Below are positions 1 through 6,983 of a stretch of DNA of 10,881 bases, in pieces. Location: the NCBI GenBank assembly GCA_029264635.1, contig JARIAA010000245.1, positions 1 to 10,881 of the forward strand, written 5' to 3'. A model generated the notes under the pieces. The model had not been told where the DNA came from. It worked only from the letters and a program-made list of their open reading frames with translations, and did not search any database. The DNA is from Psychrobacter sp. Lineage in GTDB: Bacteria; Pseudomonadota; Gammaproteobacteria; Pseudomonadales; Moraxellaceae. The first letter of the stretch is position 1. Each line of letters begins with the position of its first letter. Both the position numbers and the translations under genes were made by a program.

Positions 1-2
1 GC

Positions 3-119
3 GCTGACCGTATGGTTGGACAAATGGGCGCCATCGTTGGCTCAGTATTGGGCAATCCTTCGCCTGATTTATCACGTGATGATGACTACGAGTATATGAT
101 AAACTTTCGTTGTCAATAA
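3..119 (+). CDS. C-terminal end of an unrecognised protein with a glycine-zipper-like stretch (partial)
   Basis: This reading frame is open from the window edge and ends at TAA 117-119, giving the last 38 residues of a protein whose start lies outside. It contains GQMGAIVGSVLG, in which glycines are spaced every three to four residues, as in glycine zippers of small membrane-associated or outer-membrane lipoproteins. An acidic segment (DLSRDDDYEY) follows, and the end is MINFRCQ. I do not recognise the family from this tail. Frame 1 is also open from position 1 to a TGA at 97-99, but its translation looks less protein-like. The glycine-zipper reading is an inference from spacing alone. Confidence 0.5.
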   Translation, partial: ADRMVGQMGAIVGSVLGNPSPDLSRDDDYEYMINFRCQ

Positions 120-253
120 GTTAGTAAAATCTGGCTTTTTTGATAGTCAGAGTATGATGCCTAACATTTTATTATTTGGCTGATAAGTCGGTACTGAATA
201 TTCAATGATCGCTTGTTGGCTGTGCTTTTTGTGCAGGCGTTTTTGAGTTAAAC

Positions 254-262
254 TGGTATATT
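254..262 (+). promoter_or_regulatory. Candidate extended -10 promoter for xseA
   Basis: TGG followed by TATATT (257-262) matches an extended -10 element (TGnTATAAT type). No good -35 hexamer lies 17 bp upstream, where the sequence is CAGGCG, which is typical when the TGn extension is used. It would start transcription near 269 and give a leader of about 39 nt before the xseA ATG. It is the best match in the 188-bp gap but is not proven. Confidence 0.35.
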
Positions 263-307
263 TAGCCTTTTAGTTTATACGCTTTTATCATTCATTGGTG
301 TCTTACT

Positions 308-1813
308 ATGCGCAAACCCACTCTGTCAAATACTAAACAAGCACAGGTGTTGGCGCCTGCCAAAGATTTGGCAACCTTGGAGGCTGAGCTGGCAGAGCAA
401 GAACACAGTCTAGAACTAGAAGACACCGTCCTGCGTCTCAGCGATTATTTAGCGGCGGTTGAGATGGTCATCAAGCAAACTTTTGATCACCGCGTCTGGG
501 TAAAAGCTGAGATTCGCAATCTATCTAGCAAGGGCGGGCACTATTATTTTGAGCTGGCCGAAAAAGATGACGATGGCAAAGTGGTCGCCAGCTGCCGTGG
601 TAATCTCTGGCGCTTTAAAGCGGCGCGCGTTTTGGCAAAGTTTGAGCGCGCAACTGGCATGCCGCTTGACCGTGACCTAACCGTACTTCTCAAAGTGTCG
701 GCAGGCTTTCATGCGCAATATGGTTTCTCGCTCACCATTGAAGATATCGACCCAAGCTACACCTTAGGCGATTTGGCGCGGCAGTATGCAGAGATGGTTG
801 ACCGCTTGACAGGTGAGGGGCTATTGAACCTCAATCAGCAGCTGCCTGTTCCCTTTGATATTGAGCACGTGCTCGTCATTGCTCCTGAAAAAGCGGCAGG
901 GTTAGGAGATTTTCAAGCCGACGCCGATCGCCTAGCCAGTACAGGGGCTTGCCATTTTCATTATTATAACGCCACCTTTCAAGGCAATCATGCCCCAAGC
1001 GAGATCCGTCAAGCAATCGTCAGCGCCCAGCAGCAATTTTACGGCACTTATCAGCGTTTGCCAGATTTGCTAGTCATTATCCGGGGTGGTGGCGCGGTAG
1101 GTGATTTGGCGTATCTCAATGATTATGAGCTGGCGGCCTTAGTTGCCGAGCAGCCTATCCCTGTGTGGGTCGGCATTGGTCACGAGCGGGACAAAGTTAT
1201 CTTAGATGAGGTGGCGTATACTAGCTTTGATACTCCATCAAAGGTGATTGCCGCTATTAGTAACCATTTAGCCCAGCTAATCGCTCAGACTCTGCAGTAC
1301 CCAGCACAAATCAAACAAGCTGCCCTGCGCCAATTAACGATGGCCGAACAAAAAACGGCACGCCAGCTAAGCCAAATACAATCGCAAACGATTGGCCGGT
1401 TAACGGCACTACAAAAGGACAGTGATTATGAGTGGCGTAGTATTCAGCAAAGCGCGCAGCGTCAAGTGAAGCAAGCTGTAAGACTCACAAAGGATCTGCG
1501 CGCGCAGACTCAAGTAGTAGCCTATCAGCAATCTGCAAAGGCTGGTACTTATACAACAAACTATCAAGAAGTCATCATAAAAAGCGCTCGGCAACAAGTG
1601 ATACAAACCAGACGTAACAGCGAGTACTTACGTGATATCGTACTCCTTCATCGCCCATCTCGCGTGCTCGAGCAAGGCTATACCATGCTTACTGACGAGA
1701 CAGGCGAGCACATACTGACGAGCTGTCAGCAGCTTTATCCTGAGCAAAGCATTTATATCGTCTTAAAAGACGGCAAAGCAAAAGCGCGGATTAGTGATAT
1801 TGAGACTAATTAA
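308..1813 (+). CDS. xseA: Exodeoxyribonuclease VII large subunit
   Basis: XseA is the catalytic subunit of exonuclease VII, a cytoplasmic enzyme that degrades single-stranded DNA from both ends to oligonucleotides and acts in mismatch repair and DNA damage processing. The N-terminal OB-fold runs from about residue 42 to 145 (LRLSDYLAAVEMVIKQTF, then VWVKAEIRNLSSKGGHYYFEL). The catalytic core follows, and residues matching the four known E. coli catalytic positions (D155, R205, H238, D241) are present: D201 (GLGDF), R259 (RGGG), H292 and D295 (GHERD). Residues about 320-430 are the long helical, Gln-rich arm, and the C-terminal barrel (GYTML to DGKAKARI) is intact. At 501 aa it is longer than E. 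coli XseA (456 aa), partly through about 30 extra N-terminal residues. The ATG at 308 has only a weak GGTG ribosome site 7 nt upstream, but no other Met fits the OB-fold. RGGGAVGDL differs from the usual RGGGSxEDL. Confidence 0.95.
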   Translation: MRKPTLSNTKQAQVLAPAKDLATLEAELAEQEHSLELEDTVLRLSDYLAAVEMVIKQTFDHRVWVKAEIRNLSSKGGHYYFELAEKDDDGKVVASCRGNLWRFKAARVLAKFERATGMPLDRDLTVLLKVSAGFHAQYGFSLTIEDIDPSYTLGDLARQYAEMVDRLTGEGLLNLNQQLPVPFDIEHVLVIAPEKAAGLGDFQADADRLASTGACHFHYYNATFQGNHAPSEIRQAIVSAQQQFYGTYQRLPDLLVIIRGGGAVGDLAYLNDYELAALVAEQPIPVWVGIGHERDKVILDEVAYTSFDTPSKVIAAISNHLAQLIAQTLQYPAQIKQAALRQLTMAEQKTARQLSQIQSQTIGRLTALQKDSDYEWRSIQQSAQRQVKQAVRLTKDLRAQTQVVAYQQSAKAGTYTTNYQEVIIKSARQQVIQTRRNSEYLRDIVLLHRPSRVLEQGYTMLTDETGEHILTSCQQLYPEQSIYIVLKDGKAKARISDIETN

Positions 1814-1842
1814 CCATAAACTATCTACTGTAAAAAAATATA

Positions 1843-1869
1843 AGGCTGCTGGGAAATGTTGCGCAGCCT
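1843..1869 (-). terminator. Hairpin between xseA and xseB, oriented as a leftward terminator
   Basis: AGGCTGC (1843-1849) and GCAGCCT (1863-1869) form a 7-bp GC-rich stem with a 13-nt loop. On the minus strand the stem is followed, after four bases, by seven T residues (complement of 1832-1838), the layout of an intrinsic terminator for leftward transcripts. On the plus strand only a weak ATTT follows. No minus-strand gene ends beside it; the nearest leftward transcript is pncB, which would have to run through xseB. It may also slow xseA transcription or act in both directions. Confidence 0.4.
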
Positions 1870-1973
1870 CTGGTATTTAAAATTAACCATCCTCAATAAA
1901 ATTGTTAAAATTAAGATAATCAATAACGATTTACTTACCTTTTTTAAACTTAATGTGAACCTTAGGAAACCTT

Positions 1974-2219
1974 ATGACGACCCCGACTCGCAAACGCAAA
2001 AAAGCCGCCCCAAAAACGTTTAAGGCGGCTTATGATATTCTAAAAACCAATGCAGCAGAACTTCAGCAGCAAGATGAGCCAGATATCGACAATCTGATGG
2101 CAACAGTGGAAGAGTCCATTGCTGCTTACCGCGTTTGCGAAACCCGCATCAACGCAGTCCAGCAATCATTAGATGCAGCCTTTGCAGAAGAGGATAAGGT
2201 CGAGAGCAACGAGGAGTAA
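1974..2219 (+). CDS. xseB: Exodeoxyribonuclease VII small subunit
   Basis: XseB is the small helical subunit of exonuclease VII; several copies bind the helical arm of XseA and are needed for activity. The 81-residue product has the expected size. A basic N-terminus (RKRKKAAPK) is followed by a two-helix hairpin: residues about 16-35 (FKAAYDILKTNAAELQQQ) and about 40-70 (NLMATVEESIAAYRVCETRI to AVQQSLDAAF), matching the family layout of F-E-x-L then a long amphipathic helix with a YR/KxC segment. The tail is acidic (EEDKVESNEE). The ATG at 1974 is preceded by AGGA with 7 nt spacing (TTAGGAAACCTT), a good ribosome site. It lies 160 bp downstream of xseA rather than overlapping it and ends 6 bp before the convergent pncB stop. 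Confidence 0.92.
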   Translation: MTTPTRKRKKAAPKTFKAAYDILKTNAAELQQQDEPDIDNLMATVEESIAAYRVCETRINAVQQSLDAAFAEEDKVESNEE

Positions 2220-2225
2220 TGAGCT

Positions 2226-3455
2226 TTATGATTCAGGCTCATCAACCTCAAACACTTGGCGCAGATAAGCAAGATACGTGTCGTTGTTGATCATGGTCTT
2301 GCCTGGGCTGTCAGAGAGCTTGGCAACTGGCTGTCCATTGCATTCAACCAGTTTTAAAACGATATTTATTGGGGTGATACCCATATCATTGGTAAGATTG
2401 GTGCCGATACCAAAGCTGGTCTTAATCTGAGCTTTAAAATACTGATGTAAATCCCAAGCCTTATTTAGATCCAAGCCATCACTAAAGGTCAAAATCTTGC
2501 TTCTTGGGTCTATTTTTAACTTTTTATAATGCGCAATAGCTTTATCGCCCCAAAGATATGGGTCGCCACTATCATGGCGCAGACCGTCAAAAAGCTTGGC
2601 AAAATATAAATCGAAGTCACGTAAGAACGCATCCATCCCAACGACATCAGTCAATGCAATACCTAAATCGCCACGATACTCATGTACCCACGCTTCCAGA
2701 GCCGCTTTTTGAGAATCACGCAAACGCACATCTAATGCTTGAAACGCCTGCATAAACTCGTGTGCCATCGTCCCTATGGGTGTCATTCCTAGCTTTTTTG
2801 CCAAATAAACGTTTGACGTACCGCTAACGATTTTTGGTTCAGCGTTATGTAAGGTCTCAACAACATGAGCCTGCCAATCTTTGCTAAAGCGTCTACGAGT
2901 GCCAAAATCAGCAACAATAAATGGTGGTATATCATGACCATATGTGGCTTGTTCCTCTGCATAGTGATGCAACAACGTCACTTTTTCATCCAGACGCCGC
3001 TGCCCTTCTTCAAGCACACTAGGATCTGATAAGGCATTGAAATACAACTCATTTACTATCGCTAATACAAAGACCTCAAAGAACATCGCCTGAATCATTG
3101 GCCCTTCGATATCGATGCATAGACGACCTTTATCATCAGTACTGACCGTGATAAAACGACGCTTTAGCTTAAATAGCTCAAGATAATCGACGAAGTCCGA
3201 TCGCATAAAACGCAAACCACGCAAATACTCCAATTCATCTTCTAAAAACCTCAACTCACATAAACTGTCTAGCTGATGCTCTAATGACTCTTTAATATCG
3301 GCTAATGGATAGGCCGTGTCTTTATTATTGCGACAGCGAAAGCGATACACGCCGTGCGTCTGTGGAAACTGATGCAACATGGCTTGTAGCATCGTAAATT
3401 TATACAGATCGTTATCAAGTAACGAGGTAATAATAGGTGCATAGGTAACGGTCAT
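2226..3455 (-). CDS. pncB: Nicotinate phosphoribosyltransferase
   Basis: PncB joins nicotinate to PRPP, with ATP hydrolysis, to make nicotinate mononucleotide in the Preiss-Handler NAD salvage route in the cytoplasm. The 409-residue protein has full family length. It shows the N-terminal NDLYKFTMLQAMLHQFP (residues 15-31), FGTRRRFS (184-191), GTSNVYLAKKLGM (212-224), and GTMAHEFMQ (228-236), whose H232 corresponds to the histidine that is phosphorylated during catalysis. FDGLRHDSGDPYLWGDKAI (289-307), TFSDGLD (323-329) and FGIGTNLTND (348-357) complete the phosphate and PRPP-binding loops. The ATG at 3455 follows AAGG with 7 nt spacing. The gene stands alone: a terminator separates it from the upstream msrAB, and it converges on xseB with a 6-bp gap and no terminator between them. 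Confidence 0.96.
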   Translation of the reverse strand: MTVTYAPIITSLLDNDLYKFTMLQAMLHQFPQTHGVYRFRCRNNKDTAYPLADIKESLEHQLDSLCELRFLEDELEYLRGLRFMRSDFVDYLELFKLKRRFITVSTDDKGRLCIDIEGPMIQAMFFEVFVLAIVNELYFNALSDPSVLEEGQRRLDEKVTLLHHYAEEQATYGHDIPPFIVADFGTRRRFSKDWQAHVVETLHNAEPKIVSGTSNVYLAKKLGMTPIGTMAHEFMQAFQALDVRLRDSQKAALEAWVHEYRGDLGIALTDVVGMDAFLRDFDLYFAKLFDGLRHDSGDPYLWGDKAIAHYKKLKIDPRSKILTFSDGLDLNKAWDLHQYFKAQIKTSFGIGTNLTNDMGITPINIVLKLVECNGQPVAKLSDSPGKTMINNDTYLAYLRQVFEVDEPES

Positions 3456-3564
3456 GCTATGGCCTTAAAAACACAAGAATAAGAGATAAACGCCACCTAA
3501 TCAACCAAGCGACATCCTATATGAAAGATAAACTGACTAGACATGTGTCATTAATAAACACCTC

Positions 3565-3593
3565 AGTATAACGAAGTTTGTTGTTTTTTTCAG
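3565..3593 (-). promoter_or_regulatory. Candidate sigma70 promoter for pncB
   Basis: On the minus strand CTGAAA (3588-3593) and TATACT (3565-3570) are 17 bp apart. They match the -35 consensus at 4 of 6 and the -10 consensus at 5 of 6 positions. Transcription would start near 3558 and give a leader of about 100 nt. I saw no clear riboswitch fold or named NAD-repressor box in that leader, but a structure prediction was not possible. Confidence 0.4.
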
Positions 3594-3670
3594 AATTCAC
3601 TATCGATTGCAGCAAAATCACTACGGTTGCTAAAGTTATTTATAAAAATGTGGTCAAAAACATCTCATAA

Positions 3671-3704
3671 AAAAAGACGCTAAGAGTGCTCTTAACGTCT
3701 TTTT
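3671..3704 (-). terminator. Rho-independent terminator downstream of msrAB
   Basis: GACG (3676-3679) pairs with CGTC (3696-3699) and TAAGA (3681-3685) with TCTTA (3690-3694), with one C/A mismatch and a short GTGC loop. A-runs and T-runs flank the stem on both sides. On the minus strand it is followed by seven T residues (complement of 3669-3675), so it should end msrAB transcripts before pncB. The symmetric A/T flanks mean it could work in both directions. Confidence 0.8.
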
Positions 3705-3795
3705 CAAACCTTACATTTTAAATTTAAAGCTGCCAGATTGGAAGCCGCTGGGACTTAAAACCACAGTGACGACTTCAAAGCTCATGTCAACGCCG

Positions 3796-5619
3796 CTACG
3801 ATTTAACCAATTTTACCAATGGTGCATAGCCTGATTGCGGCATCGCATTAACGGGGATGAACTGTAGCGCGCCGCCATTGATACAATAGCGCAAACCGCC
3901 ACGATCTTTTGGACCATCGGGGAACACATGACCCAAATGTGAGTCTGCTACCCGCGAACGAACCTCAGTACGTACCATATTAAAGGCCATATCGTCATGC
4001 TGGGTAATCACTTGCATGTCAATTGTCTTGGTAAAGCTTGGCCAGCCGCAACCAGATTGGTATTTATCTGTTGATAAGAATAGGGGTTCACCGCTCACGA
4101 CATCCACATAAATACCAGGCGCAAATAAATCATCATAATCATGACTAAAAGCGCGCTCAGTACCCGCATCTTGCGTGATGTTATATTGCGCTTGGGTCAG
4201 CGTATTTTTTAGCGCGTTTTTGTCAAAATGAGCATAGCGCTTGGGATCTAAAGTTTCAGCGACGCTGCTCACAGGTGCAAGCTTGATACGTGCGGTGTCC
4301 TCAGGCTTATCATCGGCAAGGCTTAAATCGACATGACAATAACCATTGGGGTTTTTGGCAAGATAATCTTGATGATACATCTCAGCTAAGTAAAAATTAT
4401 CTAATGGCTCATTTTCGACGACCACTTTTTGTTCATGCTGACTCTGTACGCGTTTAAGTGCCGTATCAATCACCGCTTTATCTTCTTTGTCAGTATAATA
4501 CACGCCTGAGCGGTACTGCACGCAGCGATCATTACCTTGTTTATTTAGACTGGTCGGATCAATGACGCGCAAATAGTATTTCAAAATAGTATCGAGATCG
4601 GTTTTATCTGCATCATAGGTGACTTTTACTGTTTCTGCATGACCTGAGCCGCGGATGACTTATTCATAGCTTGGATTGGCGGTATCACCATTGGCATAGC
4701 CCGAGACTGCATCAACGACGCCATCAACCCGCTCCATGTAGGCCTCAACGCCCCAAAAACAGCCGCCAGCCAAATAGATTGAGCGAGTGTTAATGGCTTT
4801 ACCCTTGTCATTATAATACACGCCATCTTTTTGTTTGATGGTTTCGATTTTACTGTTGTTGTCCAGTGCTTGCGCGTTTGCAAGTTTGGCATTGCCAGCT
4901 TTAAGCTCCGCAAAGTCATTATTAGCGTTTTCAGCAAGTGCATAAGCCTGCTCTGCAGATATATTGCACTTAACCAAATGCACTAAATTGCCATCTTTAT
5001 CAAGTATCGCCCAGCTTGGATAAACCTGCACCCCAAGTGTGTTAATCAGCTCGCCCGAAGCATCCATCAATACAGGCAGCTTAGGATAATCAGCTTGGAC
5101 GCCTGCATACCAAGTACTAAATTCGCCCTCAGCTTTTTCGTTTAGATGGCCAGGGCTTGCCACAGTGACTACATTTAAATCGGCAAATTTAGGATCGGTA
5201 CGCCACTTTTCGGTTTCTTCAAGCGTACCTAAGCATAATGGGCACCAGCTTGCCCAAAACTTAACCAAGGTTGGCTTATTGGGGTCAATGACTGCAGCGC
5301 CCGTATCACCCAAGCCTTTTGTCAACTGCGGCAATGCCTGCATTTGCTTTAGCATATCTGATGGCAGCATGTCACGTGAGCTTTTTACATCACTGTTTTG
5401 CTTGCCAGCGTTTGCACTGCTACTTGCATTACTATCTGCACTGCTCATTTGCCCGCAAGCAACCAGCAGCCCTGCGCTCAGCACCGTTGTCACCCCAAAT
5501 GTACTGACATTTTTTAGCCAACGCGGTGAGTTCAATAGAAAATCTTTTGAGTGATTTTGTTGGGAGTTAGTGATTTTATTATCCTTGCGATCATTATTAC
5601 GAAGATTTTGATGTGGCAT
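3796..5619 (-). pseudogene. msrAB: Thioredoxin-MsrA-MsrB fusion lipoprotein (PilB-like) interrupted by an in-frame stop
   Basis: The family reduces methionine sulfoxide in envelope proteins: MsrA handles the S and MsrB the R isomer, and the N-terminal thioredoxin-like domain supplies electrons. One frame runs 607 codons, in the order of Neisseria PilB. A signal segment ends in lipobox LVAC (Cys55). The thioredoxin-like domain (about 105-235) has WCPLC (C126, C129). MsrA starts near 278 with the GCFWG nucleophile C287. MsrB (about 472-590) has C524 (SGCGWPSF) and catalytic C579 (LRYCIN). Codon 320 is TAA, right after NPSYE, so translation would stop at 319 residues, 32 past the MsrA nucleophile. 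Downstream codons remain intact, so the break looks recent, or is a sequencing error. Gly-to-Cys changes at C218 and C366 sit at positions that are glycine in Neisseria PilB. The ATG at 5619 has AAGG 7 nt upstream; the n-region is unusually long (about 37 aa). The 5' part might still yield a thioredoxin-like lipoprotein. Confidence 0.88.
4660..4662 (-). other. Premature in-frame TAA inside the MsrA domain
   Basis: The codon after NPSYE is TAA, and the next codons read VIRGSGHAETVKVTYDADK, a normal MsrA continuation in the same frame. A single base change at 4662 would restore a sense codon: CAA (Gln), GAA (Glu) or AAA (Lys). No ATG occurs soon after; the first usable in-frame initiator is TTG at 4582-4584, without an obvious ribosome site. 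Confidence 0.9.
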
Positions 5620-5964
5620 AACCTATCCTTTTACGGGTACTGATTTTATCGACAAGGGCTTTAAAACGCTAACATGCATTAAAAAACAATATCTAGTCAA
5701 CATTTAAAAACGGTAAATGGTGGTTGGTCTATATCTAAGAATTAGATTTGTTACTTTGCAATTGATATCGCAAATAAGAGAGAGGTATTGGCAGAGGTTA
5801 TCAGTATATTGCTAAGCTGAATATCATGACCATAGTGTGGTAAATACAATCGGTGATTATTTACCCCATACAGTTAAGGTTATATTAATAGCTATCAATG
5901 TGCAGGTACATTAAAAAAAACCAAATTAGTTAATAAGCATAACTATAAATGATAGCAAATAAGA
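5620..5964. other. Intergenic region between msrAB and the ABC ATPase gene, with several inverted repeats
   Basis: This 345-bp A/T-rich gap contains no plausible gene. It carries four inverted repeats: ATCTAA-GAA-TTAGAT (5733-5747); TTTGC and GCAAA arms 10 bp apart (5755-5774); GGTAAATA and TATTTACC arms 11 bp apart (5839-5865); and TAGTTA/TAACTA (5927-5945). The first three could be operators. A possible msrAB promoter is TTGACT (complement of 5695-5700) with a poor -10, CATGTT, 18 bp on; this is weak. Confidence 0.5.
5913..5945 (-). terminator. Weak candidate terminator after the ABC ATPase gene
   Basis: On the minus strand the arms TAGTTA (complement of 5940-5945) and TAACTA (complement of 5927-5932) enclose a 7-nt loop. 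They are followed by ATTTGG and then eight T residues (complement of 5913-5920). The stem is only 6 bp and A/T-rich, so its strength is doubtful, but the T-run lies in the right place for ending the transporter operon. Confidence 0.3.
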
Positions 5965-6873
5965 TTAGGTCTTAGCATTCATAAACTGAGCGACGTAGTT
6001 GTCAGCTGGATGGTGCCGTAAATCATTTGGCGTACCAGTTTGCACCAAACGTCCACCATTCAAAATACTAATGCGCTGCCCTACTTTGACCGCCTCATCT
6101 ATATCATGCGTGATAAAAACAATGGTTTTATTGAGCCGCTCTTGTAGCTCAAGCAATTGATCTTGCAGCTGCGCACGAATCAGTGGATCAAGCGCGGAGA
6201 ACGCCTCATCCATTAGCAAGATTGGATTGTCCGTTGCCAAGGCGCGCGCCAGCCCAACACGCTGCTGCATACCGCCTGACAGCTCATCAGGATAGCTGTG
6301 CTCCAAGTTCGGTAGTCCGACTTCATTCAGCCAGTGCCGCGCCACTTCATGGCGCTCACTCACACTCATCTTACGGACGCGCAGGCCATAAGCGACATTT
6401 TGTATAACGGTCATGTGCGGCACTAAACCAAAGTGCTGAAACACCATACTGACCGTTTGCTGACGATAATGTTGCAGCTCTTTATCATTAAGCGCTAAAA
6501 TATCTATAGCCGATGAGCTATTGGCAGGTGATGGTAATGACTGATGATTGCTTACTTTAACTTTCGTTGGCGGCATCTTTGTCGTTTTTGCATTGATCCC
6601 CGTATCGACCCAGATCTTACCACTGGTTGGGTCGATCAAACGATTGATATGACGTATCAGAGTCGATTTCCCAGATCCCGATAGCCCCATAATACAATGC
6701 AGCTCACCTGCCTTGATGCTCAAATTAATATCATAGAGCCCAACTGAATAACCTGTCTGCTCTTTCACCTTGATACTATCCATACCTTCAGACAATAGTG
6801 CCAATGCCGACTGCGCCTGCGAGCTGTTGGCATTATAGATCTTACTAATACTCTCTAATTGGATATGATTCAT
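5965..6873 (-). CDS. ProV-type ATP-binding subunit of a glycine betaine/choline-class ABC importer
   Basis: This cytoplasmic ATPase drives compatible-solute uptake with the ProX-ProW fusion encoded just upstream. With the start at ATG 6873 it has 302 residues: Walker A GLSGSGKST (63-71), Q-loop MVFQH (Q146), signature LSGGMQQR (198-205), Walker B ILLMDE (218-223) and H-loop H256 (ITHD). The segments HSYPDELSGGMQQRVGLARAL and LLMDEAFSALDPLIR are typical of the ProV/OpuAA family. Unlike the 400-residue E. coli ProV it ends shortly after the ATPase fold and has no CBS domains, so any osmosensing through CBS is absent. A 25-30-residue Thr/Lys/Ser/Pro-rich insertion (about 91-125) separates Walker A from the Q-loop. 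An upstream TTG at 6903 would add 10 residues, but the ATG is preceded by GAG 9 nt away and gives the usual N-terminus. It lies 110 bp from the upstream gene with no clear terminator between. Confidence 0.93.
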   Translation of the reverse strand: MNHIQLESISKIYNANSSQAQSALALLSEGMDSIKVKEQTGYSVGLYDINLSIKAGELHCIMGLSGSGKSTLIRHINRLIDPTSGKIWVDTGINAKTTKMPPTKVKVSNHQSLPSPANSSSAIDILALNDKELQHYRQQTVSMVFQHFGLVPHMTVIQNVAYGLRVRKMSVSERHEVARHWLNEVGLPNLEHSYPDELSGGMQQRVGLARALATDNPILLMDEAFSALDPLIRAQLQDQLLELQERLNKTIVFITHDIDEAVKVGQRISILNGGRLVQTGTPNDLRHHPADNYVAQFMNAKT

Positions 6874-6983
6874 TATTACTTTCTCACTACTATTATTCGC
6901 CAAATTTTTAAAAGAGCTAAGTCCAAGTCATCTTGTTAAAACGCGCAAGCACTCATAAAACATCTACTAAGCGCTAAAAAACG

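Larger units (their letters stand above)
3456..3795. other. Intergenic region between pncB and the msrAB gene
   Basis: This 340-bp A/T-rich gap holds the pncB leader and candidate promoter on its left side and the strong hairpin at 3671-3704 on its right side. Between the hairpin and the msrAB stop (3711-3785, minus strand) is a 24-codon ATG-initiated open frame whose sequence looks mildly protein-like. It has no good ribosome site and I do not call it a gene. Confidence 0.6.

Noticed and set aside
195..204. Perfect palindrome TGAATATTCA upstream of xseA
   Set aside because: A 10-bp A/T-rich palindrome is expected by chance and does not overlap the best promoter candidate.
3456..3558. Possible NAD-related riboswitch in the pncB leader
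   Set aside because: The leader is A/T-rich, and I could see no conserved paired core by eye.
4660..4662. Recoding of the stop as selenocysteine or programmed readthrough
   Set aside because: Selenocysteine uses TGA, not TAA. The site is not a catalytic Cys position, and no downstream stem-loop typical of recoding was seen.
4626..4943. 105-codon minus-strand frame spanning the msrAB stop, as a possible frameshift bypass
   Set aside because: The MsrA sequence before and after the TAA is in the same frame, so no frameshift is needed. This frame's translation shows no MsrA motifs and is a shadow.
5165..5554. Plus-strand open frame of 129 codons opposite the 5' part of msrAB
   Set aside because: It lies wholly antisense to the clearly coding thioredoxin-like domain and lipoprotein signal, and its translation shows no domain.
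6874..6903. TTG start at 6903 for the ProV-type ATPase
   Set aside because: The ATG at 6873 has a GAG ribosome site and gives the family-typical N-terminus; the extra 10 residues (Asn/Ser-rich) have no support.
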